From assembly GCA_013398015.1 (NCBI GenBank), contig VZRR01014166.1, positions 335,478 to 399,477 on the forward strand: a DNA stretch of 64,000 nucleotides, in the 5' to 3' direction. This DNA is from Oreocharis arfaki (Eukaryota; Chordata; Aves; Passeriformes; Paramythiidae). The notes beneath the pieces are model-generated. The model searched no databases, was not told where the DNA came from, and was given only the letters and a program-made list of their open reading frames with translations. The position numbers and the translations under genes are program-made. This document shows, one piece after another, positions 21,318 to 34,569 of this stretch. Numbering within the stretch: position 1 is the stretch's first letter; each line of letters starts with the position of its first letter.

Positions 21318-23894
21318 TCAAGAAATTTCTATCTCAGAGGCCTCATCTATGAAGTTAGCAACAGGACTGAGAAGCAGGAGTGGAAACAGTTTATACTCTC
21401 CATTCCCGTCTTCTGGGAGGAGAGGCGGATCACTCATTCCCAGAGTGTCCAGAGGCTCGGCCTGGCTTGCTGGAGCTGCAAGAGGCACAACGGTTCCACT
21501 GGCTGATGGAGGCTGGAGAGCAGGTTTCTCCTCCAGGGGAGGCAGCAGAAAGTCTTTCGGATCGTCCACCTTCCCTGCAGCTTCACCTGAAGGCAGCTCT
21601 TCAAATAAGGAAAGCAGAGGGTTGGCCCTGTACTGGATCAGCTGCATATCTGAGGGAAAAACAAACAGTTCAAACTGTTTCACCAACTGAAGGCTCTTAT
21701 GCAAGGCAAGGAAATCTGGAAAGGTTGCTTCAAACTCGGTGTACTACAGGAAAGCCCAAGCTGGGCTTGGACAAACCCTACACCCATGGCTGTCAGAGTG
21801 AAGCCAAAGCCCCTGTGCCTGGAAACATCAGTGCCCAAAGCCCACTCCAAGCCCCTGACTCTCACAGCATGCAATGGCAGCACTGCCGTGGTAACCTGAG
21901 CAGCACTGCCCTCGGGGGGATCACAGCCTGTGCAGGAGATACTGCCACAAGGACATTTGTAGTTCTACTCCCCACTGTGGCACTCGTGTCACGTTTCCAC
22001 GTGAGAAAGGACACAGCATGGGACCCATGTTTTCTGTGTGAAAAACCAGGATGGGCTTTTTCTGTCTGAAAAACAGGATGGGCCTGTTAAGACTGAGGCA
22101 CAGCTTCAAGATCAGTGAAACATCATAGTCTTCACAAAAAGCTTAAGCCCAGACCAAAGAAGGAGATATTACAGGCTACAACAATTCCATTTCAATATAC
22201 AGTTTTCAGAGTGTGGAGCTGCCACAGCGCTCAGTGGTCCTTCCTGCCCACCTTTGCTTCCTGCTGTTTCCCTCTCACTTGCTCCCAGACCTTCAGTGCT
22301 CTCTGCCAAGTTTGCCATCTGAAACAAAGCAGACAGAGAGTTAAGACAGAATGTTTAACAACAACAAAATGGAAGTCCTTACTGACTGGTTAACAGAATT
22401 AGATGTGAAAGGAGAAGGGAAGAGAGATGGCGCAACTGAGCAATGAGCCTGTTGTTTGCACACGAAGGCCTGCACACAGGAGCTCTCAGAAGGAGGCACA
22501 GTGAAATATAAACTTAACTTACTAAACAAAACAAGCTTCTGACTGGCAAATATTTGTGTTACCTTCCAAACCAGAAGCTTTATTATAATCGGTCTTGTTG
22601 GGATAACAGTTAAACATGATGTCATCGTGTAAATTAAATTTTGCAGGCACTGCTTAAACGCAGCTGCATTTTACATCACTTGTAGTCTAAGCTCTTCTGA
22701 CTGGGAAATCCTAGTTTAAATATTATTTCAGGACTGCAACAAAAATAACACTTGCAAGGGTTTTTTTTTTAATAGTATGAATCAATTATAAGAACTGGAC
22801 CAAGAGAAGTAAGTTTGTGCTGAACTTCTGTATACCTTCTGAGAAAATCCCATACAGTCATGTTCAGAACAACTACAGTGTACTGCATTACAATTTTCAC
22901 TTAGTACTTTTCCTTCAGTCTTCAGACAGGCATTCCAAGTGTATGACTGCACTAGGAGTGTAGGACTGGAAATTATCTTGAGATCCCTCTTAAATTCTGG
23001 CATGCCAACACTGATAATTGAAACCCTGGAGTCAGCTGGATGAGATGAACCAGCAGTGTCACCCTGTGCCACCAACCCCGTTCCCACCCTTGAGTTACAT
23101 CAAGCAAGATTCAACTCCCAGCATCACATTTGCCCTCCCTGCCACAGAAGTAAATTTTACTCTTACATTTTCCATACCAGGCGGAGTTTCCATCAAGCTC
23201 ATATCCAGGGCTGGCAGCTCGGAATTAAATGTCTGAAAATAAAACCAGACAATATATCAACTAATAAAGTTCTTGAAATAAAATTGCAGAGAGCTCCTGA
23301 AAGGACTGCAGGACCCAGTGTGCTGCTCCTTCCACTGAAGCATGGGGACAGTGGCTCCTCCACGGGCCTTCAGCTGGGAGCTTCAACCAGTGTCAGTAAA
23401 CTGAGGTCACAAGAGGAGGAAAGGTTACCCTATTTCCCAGTGATTCCAGGAATACAGCTAAGTTTCACTCTGTATCATCCAGTTGAATCAAACACACAGT
23501 CAGGGTGTGATGATATGTGATTGAGGCTTGAGAAGAAGTGAGGCTAATTTTTTCCCTTTTTTTTTTCCCCCTTCAGTTCTGTAGAACAGAAATCCTGTAT
23601 GACCTGGGAAAGGCTCCCAATAATACCTTGTATACTGTGAATACCTATGAATCATTCTATTTGTAACTATTTGCTTTTCATGATGTTCCACCCTCTTACC
23701 CATTACAACATGGAATAAACTAGTAACACTTCATGATGCAACCCGAGCAGTATTTCTCAGAAATCAGAAATAGTGAGAAGACACTCACATCGCTGAATGC
23801 TTCGGCACCGAAGTTGTACTGCTTCCCTGACAGCATTGCTTGGAGCTCTTCAAGACTGGCATCGATGCAGTTCAGAAAATCCTGAATTTCTTCT
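21318..23894 (-). CDS. HSF3: HSF3 HR-C and C-terminal activation exons
   Basis: Exon 23789-23894 carries EEIQDFLNCIDASLEELQ, the HR-C zone that folds back on HR-A/B in the inactive monomer. Exon 23178-23232 (55 bp) reads TFNSELPALDMSLMETPP. The terminal exon 21318-21649 begins MQLIQYRANPLLSLFEE, similar to the QLIQYTAFPLL motif of HSF2, and ends SEIEIS. The 23178 donor is taken as GTATGG because only that choice gives the phase 1 end needed by the last exon; a GTAAGA 11 bp further would break the frame. Confidence 0.9.
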
Positions 23895-26800
23895 CTAAAA
23901 AGACAAAATTACATAGTACTGTAAGGCACAGGTGGCAGGCAGGGCCTTCTCTTGCCCCACAAGGCAGGTTGCCTACAATCCAGAAGAGCCAAATGGATGA
24001 AACCACATTCCTGTATCACCTTCCACGCCACCTTTCACTCTCTGAGGTGCAGGTACAAAGAAGACCACCTGAACAGCAAGCACAACTACAACTATCAGAT
24101 CAAAAAGCAGTTCCTCCTTCCATACCTGCTCCTTCCTTCATTTTAGTATCTGGTGCATGTTCTCAGACCCCAGCCTGTACATGAGTATCTGTTTAAACAA
24201 AGGTGTGCTGGCTTTCCCCTGGGACAATAAATGATAAGCAAGGGGCAGGAAATAATCTGGGCCTGAAGGAATTCTACCTACTTTGAAACATTGGCTTGTT
24301 GCCAAGTTGGACATTATTTCCAGCGACAGTGGGCAGGACATGAGGGACAGTGAAGAACCTGAAAAGGCAGCAGCAGACACAGGGCCTGCACTGCATGTCT
24401 TGCTATGCCATGAGGTGCTCCTGTACTGAATTCCAAGCGCTGAGGAACGGGCAGTTCCAAGGCACTGCCCCACATCCTGCAGTGCCCAGGAGGGAAGATA
24501 CAGCAAGGCCTTCAGACCATACGAGTGCTGGGACACCACCTCAGACCCTCCTACCCGCTGCTGACCACAACAGAAGAGCTGCAGGAGCAAGGGTTAAAGC
24601 CTTGTCCTTGACACAGCTCTCCTGCAGCCACACTGATGGCGCTGGCAAAGCTCAGGGACTGGAGTGGAGCTGGGAGCTGCTCACGCAGCCACTGTGGGGA
24701 GGGACCCCACAGCCCGCACCCCTGATCCAGGGCTGTGTGATCTGACAGGGAACATGAGAAACAGCTTTGCACAAGTGAGGGGAAGAGAAGGAAAGGAACA
24801 GTGAGATGACCACCAGGACCAGGTCCACATCCAGGTCCCAGGAAAGAAGTGCCCACAGTGCCCACCCAAGATCAGTGCCCTTCACCTGCTCCTGGCAGCA
24901 CCTGGCAGTGCCAGCCCAGGGCTGATGGGACACACTGACGGATGCACCAGCACTCAGGCACACCTGTTACCATAAAGGTGACAGGGACACTGACCCTTTT
25001 TCAACATGTGATGCCAACACTTGGCTTTTTCAAGCCCTGGTAACAAAGGTGCAGAGAATTCACTTTGTCAATGACAATTCAAAAGCTAATTCCCTATGTT
25101 CTGCCAAACAACACACCCTCCAAAACTCCCGACAGGATCCCACAAGGTGACAACAGTGTAACGCTCTTCAGAAACAATACCTGTCCAGCAAAGGATCATT
25201 TTGGTTTCCAGAGCTGTTCTCATTCAAGATGGAGTCAATTACTGACACGGGGTCCTCTGGAGCATTTGGCTGTGCAGTGTGGAGCTCCACAGCAGCCGTG
25301 CCTATTTCGTCGGATTTGCTGACATCGTTCATAGGAACTGATGGGACAGGTTCTGCACAATTTAACTGACTTGGCTGTGATACTTGACAAAGAGGTAAGC
25401 CAGGATCCAGAGCTGCCTGTGGCTCTCTAAAATGTGACCCAAACAGAAACAACACACAGGAGAATTTATAAACTGCATTACTATTCATTTCAGGTTTAGT
25501 ATCCTGAATCTCAGTAAGATTAGGCCAGTCAAAGGTTTAAATAACAAACTGGTCTTTAGAAAAAGCAGCAAACTGGCAGATGAAGAATCTCTTACTACAG
25601 CTTATACAGAGACCATTTATGAGAGCAAAACACCTCTTTTTCCCAGGCAAAAAGCATGGAATTTAGGCAGGAGGGAAACTCCTAAAAGACGGACTCTGGA
25701 GAGAAAATATTCCAAATCAGTCCATATTTCACTCTGGGTATTAACAACTAAATGGGTTTTTCCTAAAATCTGTTGCCACACAGAGAATGCCTTCCCTAGG
25801 ATATGCTTAGTGAGAGCAGTATTGAAACTGGAGATAAAACTATACATCTTAATTTGTTTGTTAGCAATCTGCGTACATTTTGGATTATTAGAAACCTATA
25901 TATGCATTCAGGTCCCTGTTCAGTCAAAAAGTCAAGTATGTGCTTATTTGTTGAGCAGACAGAAAAGCCTCAGCAAATTAAGCCTGAAATGTCCATCAGC
26001 CTGACAGGCCTCCAGGGACTCCTGAGGAGACATGAGCTCTAACAATGACCAATGCTACATGCTGTAGAAGGACAGCATACAACAGGCCTGTCATGCTCAA
26101 ATGGACATTCAGAGAGACATTCTGTTTCCCAGAATCCATATGGATCACCAACATTAATATAACTACCCAATGAACCCAGGCATAAATACTTCATATACTT
26201 TGGACATACCTGGCTCTGCCACTTGTGTGTGCCACAGCAAGAAGGCCATTGGTGGCATTTTCCAGGGTGTCAGTGATATCTCGGATTATCAGACCGGTAC
26301 CATTTCCATCCTCTTCATCTGCACTATGTTCAGAAAAAGCCATCTGCAGATACAGCACAGAATGGGTAAACCACAGGCTCTGACCTTTTCTTTTTTCATA
26401 CTGAAGCCCCATTCTCCTTGCAGCTTTTCTCCTGTTCACATTTCATCCGTGACCAGTTGCACTGATTTGTAAGATTTTACAGCCAGAGTGATGCTCTAAA
26501 GCTGCCCATTGCCCATTACAAAAGGGACAGCATTTGATTACAAGGTTAGGGTATTTTTAGCCATAAGGAAGACTGATATCACTGTGTATCATCCTGTTCA
26601 ACCCTCTGCCTGTATCCCTGGGAAGACTTACAGCTTGGCCACTCTCCACAGGGATGCGGACATACTGACGACTGTACTTGGAGGGTGAAGCACCCGCAGC
26701 ATCCGTGAGAGACCTGAGACAAAGCACAGCTTTAGTACATCCTGACTTCCAGAGGGAGGAGCTGCAGCAGTGCCAAATACAGGCAGTAATGGTGATCATT

Positions 26801-29800
26801 TTTCCCTCCCAAGAAGCCTGGCTTTTGGGAATGTGTGTCAGGAAGGGTACTGCAGGCAGCCTGCATTATACACACACTGTGGTTTGGAAGAAGTCAGTTA
26901 CACATGCATGTTTTGAGATTTACCACTTTCTGACAACTGTGCCCTTTGGAACTGAAAACGTATAGAATATTCTCTTCCCACCCATTTTAGTGTTAAGGAG
27001 GAAATATTTATTTTGTGCTTGACTGAACTTCCATCAGCTTTCTCAAGTTTGAATATACAAGTGATAAAAATATCTGTCACACAACAAAAACTGATTTATC
27101 TCTATAATTCACATTTGACACTGATCTGGGACCTATTAGGTAATTACCTTTTTCTTTTGACCCCAACAATATAATTTCCTCGCATCAAACTTAGTATAAA
27201 TTGAAGAATCTAAAAAGGAAAAACAAAAGAAAACCAAAACCAAGTGGTCAGCATAGCAATCCTAACATTAAATCCTTAATTCAGATTTTACTATAAAATT
27301 ATACAGTTATGTGACAGAAATTAACAGGTATTTTTAAAATCCATTTGCAATTGTATCTTAAAGAACAAAGCAAGAGGTACAAACTGCATAGAAAAATTAT
27401 CCCACTTGCATAGTTGGCTTTTTTTTGAAAAGCAGTATAACAGCACAAGTCACTAGAGGATTCCAGACCAGAAACAGCTGAGGGATAAACGAGAGAAATT
27501 TTTTTCCAGCGTGCAAGCTCCTACAGTTTCTGGGTTCCAAGTTTATTTCTCAAGTGGTCTAAGTGTATCCTGGTCCAAGATCTTTCACAGACTCCATTCC
27601 ATGTGCCTGCAATCTCTCAAGTTCTGGGCTCCTGTTACCATGCACTGTCTCCACACACTGACAATCCTACCATGACTTTTCCTTAGCGCTTTGCTTGTGG
27701 TTCTTTACTGTGCTACTTCTGGGATACTCAGGAACTGAGAACATTTTCTTTATGCTGTATTAATACAGCCTGTTCAGCTCTGTATCATTTGTCATTCTAC
27801 ATAAGCAAAGAATGCCATGAAGTATCACAGAGGCAGGAATAAGGATGGTAGCACTGAAGATGCTGCAATGGTACCTTAGACAGCAGCTTCTGTTGTTGAC
27901 TGTGCTTCTGCCTTAGAACTGCCACTTCTTTCCACAGGGCCTTATTTTCTCTGCAATGCAGAATAAATCAGAAGACAGAGGATGAACAGAGTTTACTTTA
28001 TATGCTCTAGTTTTACAGCTTTCAAACTTTTAGAGTACCTTGCAGAACCAATGGCAACATTCCCTCTGTAGATAACTAACCCTCAGTTAATCTGATCCAC
28101 TAGCATAAACTCTGGGTTAACTTAACTCCATTTTCCATCAGGCACCCTCAAACACTCACTTAGTAAGGACACCCTCATCCTCTGCTGCTCCACCAATAAT
28201 CTTGATCTGAGATATTCCTTCCAAGCCATAAAGCTGTTGAATAAGGATTTTGTGTTACACTCAGCCTGTTTCCAAACACTGACGGCCTTGGGACAGATCT
28301 AAAGGTGTTCAAGGCGATTGGTTATTTTTTTTTTTTAAGGAACAGAGAGAGAAAGGCATCTCCTGAACTCTGGTTGATATCTGCTGGCATACCAATGACA
28401 TGAATTAATTACCAGTGCCTATATGAAAGGGATCTGAGAGAACAGAGATGAGGATGTGCAAAGTCCACTTCCAATTAGGAAAAAACCAAAACACCAATTG
28501 TCCCTCACTGCATCTAACCCTGTTTGTATTCAAAAAATGAAATGCTTTTATTGCCCTAAAAAACTACTACAGATGCTGGCAACCAGAGTGAAATCTCAAG
28601 ACAGTCAACAAACTCCCAGTCTAAATCTCCAGTCTGTAACTGAATTACAAAAACCAAACAAGACTCAGAATGTTGTGTGGGATGGAAGGGGCATTCTTAG
28701 GAAAAAATACAGCTTCACCTGTTTCCAGTTCACATGAAACCCATATTTAGCCAATCTCCATCAGATACAAGCAACATTCAATGCAGAAGCACCCCGAAAC
28801 AGCCGAGTCTACCTCTTCATGTTAGCCAGCCTGACATCCATGTTGCTCTGCTGCTCTCTCATCTCCTGCACCTCAGACAGGACTTTGTGCAAATCCTCTG
28901 TGCAGACCTTGAGATCCTCAGTTCTCACTGCAGACACCTAGAATGGGTACACATGCTTTACTACAAACACTGCATACTCCTTGCTGCAGGGAGAGTGCAG
29001 TGAGTCTGCAGAGCAGGACCGAGCCCCATTAAAAGACCAGGTAAGACTGCAACTCTTACATGGCACAAAACACCACAGCTGCTGCAGGTGACAATCCTTA
29101 GGACAGGCTGCGCTGTATGAAAAAAACAAGATGCCAATGAAAACATGAGATTAGCACTTTGTACCTGGAGACAGTAGATTCATGACTGTAATTCACAATA
29201 AAAACCACTGACTGCAAAGGGCTTTCCCTGGGGGTTCTCTGCTGGACCTGGTGACAGTTTGCCCTCTAGTGTCACAGAGCAAACACCAGCCAAAAAAACT
29301 CCACAGCTAGTAGTGGAAGAACAAGATGATCATATTCCTTCTACGTGTGAGTAAATCTGCCAGCAAAGGAGTAACAAATTTCCATTAAGTTACTGGGATA
29401 TGAAGGTGTCTAGTTAGATGCATCCTACTCAATCTGAAAATTTATCCCACACCAGCTGAATTGCAAATTCCCCTGTTGGTGTTTTCTCTACTACCTCTCT
29501 GCTCAGTGACATTCCAAAGTTATGGAGACTTGTCTGCAGAAAGAAGAGTCCAAACTGCTCTTCTGCTCACAGCAGAACCCGTGAATGCTGCTACTTCAAA
29601 TGATGGCGGAAAAGCCATCAGAGAGCAAAAAGCTCACCATCTCCTTCCTGCACTTCTATATTAAACATTTTCCAGTTCCTTCAGCAACTCTCTCTGCAGC
29701 AGGAGCATTGTTGGCTGCAACACAATTCAGGATTTTGAAAAAGACAGGTCTATAGCGCATCACATGCACACGTCTGAATGACACATCCAGGTTTTGTGGG

Positions 29801-32800
29801 CATAATTTTGAACATCATTTTGCCAAGTACTGACTGTAATTGAGCCACATGGAGTCATAACAGGTATCCCTCCCAATCTACAGCCTGCTGGAAGTTTTCT
29901 TGTTACTCTGCTAAATTCCAAGGGGGATGTGAAAGTATCTCATGTGGACTCCAAGGGGGAGGCGAAAGCACCAATGTGGGATTGGCCTGCTGAGGTCTGA
30001 GAACTTCTCTGCACGTTGGCTCACACATCTTGTCTTCTAAAGGGGAATGGGATGGTCACAAATGGCTCTATAGTGTTATAAACCAACATCCCATCCCTTT
30101 GTGCTGGAACAGAACACAGCTGTTGTGCAATCACTTCTCAGACATGACTAACTACTTTCTTGACATGATCCCATGGTGCAAAGGAGGGACTGAAGGGTCT
30201 GACAGTTCTCCTCCCTGTCTGCAGTCTAGATGCTTTGCTCTTTGTTGCAGTTAATAATTTATGCTAATGTACCCAGAGTGCATCCCAAAAGGAATTCATG
30301 GCTGTCTGATTTCTCTTCAGCACACCACCTCTGTGGGAAGACAACCAAAAGTTGCAGGAAGTGGGTCGAAATTTCAAATGTAGCCAGCTAGCCTCCAAAA
30401 ATAAAGGGCCAATCTAAATTCTGCCCAAGTACAAGGAGAAGCTCAAATACAAGCTCTTCAGAATCCCCAGCTGGCTAATCAGGGTGTCTGGTCCTTGGGT
30501 GCTGAGGCACTGGCACAGGCTGCTCAGACAAACTTGGCTGTCCCATCCCTGGCTGGACGGGGCTTGGAGCGGCCTGGTCTAGTGGGAGGTGTCCCTGCCC
30601 ATGGCAGTGGGTGGAATGAGATGAGCTCTAAGGTGCCTTCCAACTCAAACCACTCTGGTATTCTGTAAAGACACACAGGGTATCTGCATACCAGCAGAGA
30701 TAAAAGTTAAAGAGAGTAAATAAAGCAAGCCCTGCATTCAAACCTGCAGTCCTGAAAGAGGCTTGAAATACAGTTTACAGCCAACACTGGAATATGGCCC
30801 CATTCCAGCAGGAAAAGAGCAAGAAAATTAATGACTGTTTAGGAAAAAAATCACTAACATTTCCTGTGCAACAAAGAATATCTTTCACCAACCTATTCAA
30901 CACTTCATACGAATGTCCTTGGCACCGAGCAGAGCTTTTGTCTTTCCATCTAGAACACTCCACCCAGCGCACCACCCCTGGGACACATGGTGCCACGCCT
31001 TACGTCACCGTGCACCTGCCCTGCCAGGCGTGCACGCTGGGACACGCTGCTCACAGCAGCGGGGGGAGCACAGCCTGAGCCAGAGCCACTGCATCGATCC
31101 TGGCTCCAAGCAGGGGCAGCTCAGTGAAGAATCAATCCTAACACAATCGTGGCTCTCCAGCCTACCCTGGGCTTTTATTATCCTGGGCAATGCAGCCACA
31201 CCTGACAACAGCCTAAAGAAAAGATTCCGCTGTTCAAATGTCAATATGATGTATCATGATACTCTCGTCCTCAGGATATTACGGGCTGTAATGTGCCAAT
31301 AGAGGATAAGTATCTGTGCAGGAACAGGTCAGGCAAGGCCTGAACGCACAAAAGAAAAGCAGAAAGTGCTCATAAGGATGTAGCTTAGTAGCAACATAGT
31401 TTTGGAGGAGCAATATAATTTATGCAAACTCATCCAAATGAACTGGTTAGTGATGACCTTGCTAATCTTCACTGAGTGCCAAATGGGAATGTATCTTCTT
31501 TTGCTTCTTTCACTTTGTGCCATTCTCGGAGTTGGAGACGCTGACAGAACTGCAGACCATGCTAAGCTGCAATGAGGGATAGGAACTCTGTGGAGAAGGG
31601 CTGTGGTTTGATGATGATGCAGAACATGGTCCTACCTCAGTTCACGACCAACAGCAGACCAGGTTTTGTCTAAGCACTGGCACAAGGAGGTCCAGCCAAG
31701 CACCAGCCTGGCATTGTGAGGGAGTTTCCTAGGTTCCCATGGTATTTTGCTGGCTGTGTTTGAAACACCCATATGGGCTCCTGATAAGCCACTTCTCGTA
31801 ACTAAGTGAAGTAAATATGTGCTTAGACTATACCTTGCGCTTGATGTTTTCCAGTAAATGTGCCTTCCCTTGCTTGAAGAAAGGGTGCTGGAACTCAATG
31901 ACTGAGCTTTTCTCTGCTGTGATGATACCATTCTCCAGAGCAATCACTTTCCTGAAACCATCTGTGGGGAGGAATCAACAAAGGCATTTCTTCCAGCTGA
32001 AAGCTAACTCTGAATACACACAGTTAAAGAAAAGTCCAATGCTACCAAAACACCCACCGCACTACAGTTACTGGGAGCAGAAACTATGAAAAACAACCAA
32101 AGTAGCCTTTCTTGGTGCTCAATGATTTCACTGCTCTGGTCTTCACAGCTAGAGAATATGTCCACAGCACCACTGCCTGCCCTTGCAGGCTGCACACACA
32201 GCTGCACAGCAGAGGCCAGCGGGTGTCCATGGGCAAAACAGCCATGGCCAAACCATCCCGGCCACGTACAAACCTTCACAACCGTTAGTTGGAAATGAAA
32301 TTTATTATGGCATCTTGAGTAGAATCATGTCCCAGTGGATGCAGAGGAATGGTACAGTTCCCCTTTTATCCCTTACAACTACACATCAAAACAAATGCTG
32401 TCATGTACCACCATGGACTACAGAATAAAGCAAGGCAGAGAAGTTAGTTCCCTGCCTGCCTATGCAAACACTTGCCGCAGAGCATCTTCTTCGTACTAGA
32501 CTGCCTGTACAAAGGAAGATATTGCCAGTTCTATTTCCATCACTGCTCAAACACCACAGGGTAGATGCATGATTCAGCTGATAGGCCAATCCACCTCTCT
32601 CCTCAGTCAAGGTTTTAACACAATTAATGCACTCCAACTATTATTAGAAAGCCAGAATAGGTCCAGCAGGAGAAGGAGGCTGCCACTACATTGTATATCT
32701 TCATAGGAATATTTGCATTTTTTTCCATTTATCCTGGCTACAAGAGAAGAGACAATTGTTTCTTTGGATTATCCTCTGTCACTCAAGTGATGGGTCTCAC

Positions 32801-33739
32801 AAACACAAACACACGACACAAACAGCAGCACCTACCCTCTGTCCAGAGACTAAACAGATGTGCTTTCTCTCATGTCTACAAAAAACCTACACAGGCACCA
32901 GCTAGAGAGATCAGACAAACCTACTGGGCAAGGACAGAGAGCTCCTCCCAGTCAGTCTGAATGAAATTCTAATTAAGGCAGCACCTCATGTGCTTTTTGT
33001 CCCTCTACTGATCCCAGAAGCTTCAGCAGTTATTCCTGCTGGTTGCTGCAGCCCCGCATGCTGCACTGTGCCCCTGCGTCACCCTCACTGCACCCCTCTG
33101 CCTGGCCACGCTGTACATATGCTATGCAACGCTGCCACACGATGCTCACAAGTTGAGCAGAGAAAACATAACGAGAAATGTAGTCCAGCTCGGCCCATCA
33201 GCAGGACTGATCTGGTTCCAACGCAGCAAAACAGGCAAGAGCAGCTGCAGCCCCAAAATCCAGGCAATTTTTTTTTTCACATTCTGGGTGCATGGGTGTA
33301 TACATAGGCTCTACTCTACTCCCCTGGGTACACATATGTTTGCTGCAAGAGCAACACTGGAGCTCAGGCAAACTTACACTACCTTTAGGAACCAGCACAT
33401 ATTCTTACAGCTGTTACTCCAAAGGACTTGGAGCTAAAACACAAAAACCACACACTATACCAAGATTTACCATCAGTCTTTCCTTTTGCAAAGCACACTC
33501 TAAGCCAGAGCTCAGGGTTTCCAGGGATGAAAGACTTGCCAAGTCCATTTGCTTGTTTAAAGAAATCCAAACCAAAGCCAAGCAGCTATGAACTTGGCAG
33601 ACAAAATGTGTAGGAACCGCTGATGCTTACACATGTTGAGCTGCCGTATGAAGCTGGAGATATTGTTGTGTTTGAAGTACTTGGGGAGCAGCTCCTTGGC
33701 AAACCTCTGCTCATCCAGAATGCAGAAATTCTCGCCATT
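21318..33739 (-). CDS. HSF3: Heat shock transcription factor 3 (first coding exon missing)
   Basis: This is a trimeric heat-shock-element-binding transcription factor that activates chaperone genes on proteotoxic stress; in chicken HSF3 is a major driver of the heat-shock response. Visible exons on the minus strand are 33631-33739, 31834-31961, 28813-28937, 27875-27950, 27148-27209, 26632-26713, 26210-26343, 25181-25426, 23789-23894, 23178-23232 and 21318-21649. They total 1455 bp, and all phases match from the first visible codon to TGA at 21318-21320. Order of domains: winged-helix DNA-binding domain (KYFKHNN, RQLNMYGFRKV), HR-A/B trimerisation coil, basic VGVKRKR, regulatory region, HR-C (CIDASLEELQAML) and C-terminal transactivation region. 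The first coding exon, which should carry the start codon and the first helix of the DNA-binding domain, is not seen and probably lies in the gap at 34687-35192. HSF3 is chosen over HSF1, HSF2 and HSF4 because of its position between VSIG4 and HEPH. No frameshift or internal stop is present. Confidence 0.93.
25181..26713 (-). CDS. HSF3: HSF3 central regulatory exons
   Basis: Exon 26632-26713 contains SPSKYSRQYVRI, matching the KYSRQ motif after HR-B in other HSFs. Exon 26210-26343 is acidic (EHSADEEDGNG) and contains IIRDITDTLEN. Exon 25181-25426 (phase 2-2) is rich in Pro, Ser and Asp and ends DPLLDR. These exons are the fast-evolving linker between HR-B and HR-C. Confidence 0.9.
27148..28937 (-). 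CDS. HSF3: HSF3 HR-A/B trimerisation exons
   Basis: Exons 28813-28937, 27875-27950 and 27148-27209 encode a long heptad-repeat coil: VSAVRTEDLKVC..., ENKALWKEVAVLRQKHSQQQ, and ILQFILSLMRGNYIVGVKRK. This is the usual HSF order of HR-A, the ENxxLWxEV turn, HR-B, and a basic cluster that can act as a nuclear-localisation signal. Confidence 0.94.
29919..29980. repeat. Two-copy imperfect tandem repeat in an HSF3 intron
   Basis: CCAAGGGGGATGTGAAAG is followed after a short spacer by CCAAGGGGGAGGCGAAAG, each with a downstream ATGTGG. This indicates a local duplication of about 34 bp. Confidence 0.7.
30505..30666 (+). mobile_element. CR1 LINE 3' end
   Basis: The sequence runs GAGGCACTGGCACAGGCTGC, CCCATCCCTGGCTGG, GGGGCTTGGAGCGGCCTGGT, GGTGTCCCTGCCCATGGCAG and CCTTCCAACTCAAACCA, ending in ATTCTGT. 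This is the well-known 3' end of avian CR1, 5'-truncated. It lies in the large HSF3 intron (28938-31833), opposite to the gene. The rest of that intron shows nothing further that I recognise. Confidence 0.9.
31834..33739 (-). CDS. HSF3: HSF3 DNA-binding-domain exons (2 of 3)
   Basis: Exon 33631-33739 (phase 0 to 1) encodes NGENFCILDEQRFAKELLP and then KYFKHNNISSFIRQLNM. Exon 31834-31961 (phase 1 to 0) continues YGFRKVIALENG..., IEFQHPFFKQGKAHLLENIK. This covers the recognition helix, wing and last strand of the HSF fold. The residues before NGEN (helix 1, usually ending ICWS) are on the missing exon. Confidence 0.95.
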
Positions 33740-34569
33740 CTAGGAAACAAGCAGGAGTAAGAGTTAGTGAACAAGCACAGCTTTTCTAAGGTGTTGCTCT
33801 TAAGCGAAGACCATAAATCAGCAGAGAAGGGCAAAGGACGTTGCCAAGCGAACTGTCTGTGGGAATACTTCTGAGTACTTGGGACTGGTCTAAAAGTTTG
33901 AGTTCAAAGACCCAATTACATGGAACACTTCTATTAAACAGGGAATTTTCTTAAAGCCCCGACACATTGATCTTAATCCAAAGCAAAATTGTTCTAAAAA
34001 CCTGCTCTCTTTGTCCCCAGGAAACATAAGCATTGCACAAGCCCAAAGGAATTCATGCCACTAAAGAGATTTCATCTCCCTTCATCAGTCTGCTCAGCTC
34101 CTGACAAGATTCTTCCATTGTACGTGCTATGTCATCACTAAAAATAACCACATAACGTTGCCGAGTTACCGAAAGTTCAGACAACACAACCCAGCGGTGA
34201 CCAGGGATAAGTGTGACACCAGCAGTGCCAGATTTATTATATGCTCAAGATCAAACTTCCTGGAAACCGGCAGAGCTTTCTGCATCACTTTTATGTTGTT
34301 CATGAAGAGAACAAAAATACCGTGTTTCTTTTCATCTTTGCCTTCGTAAAGGGCAAACGGCTGAAAAAAGGTGGAGAAAAATCCTACGGATTTAAAAATG
34401 ACAGGGAACAAAAATAAACACGGTGCGTGTCTAGGGTGTCCGGTCGGTGTGTCCGTGAGCTGTGCCCGCGGGGCACATCTGTCTCCGCTCCGGAAGGAAA
34501 ATAGACAGTTAATGGCTCCTAACAGCGTCCTTTCATCAGCCGGAGCTGCTGATCGGGAATTCGGGACTG

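Noticed and set aside
23161..23177. Alternative GTAAGA donor for HSF3 exon 23178-23232
   Set aside because: It would end the exon in phase 0, while the terminal exon needs phase 1; no intervening exon to repair this was found.
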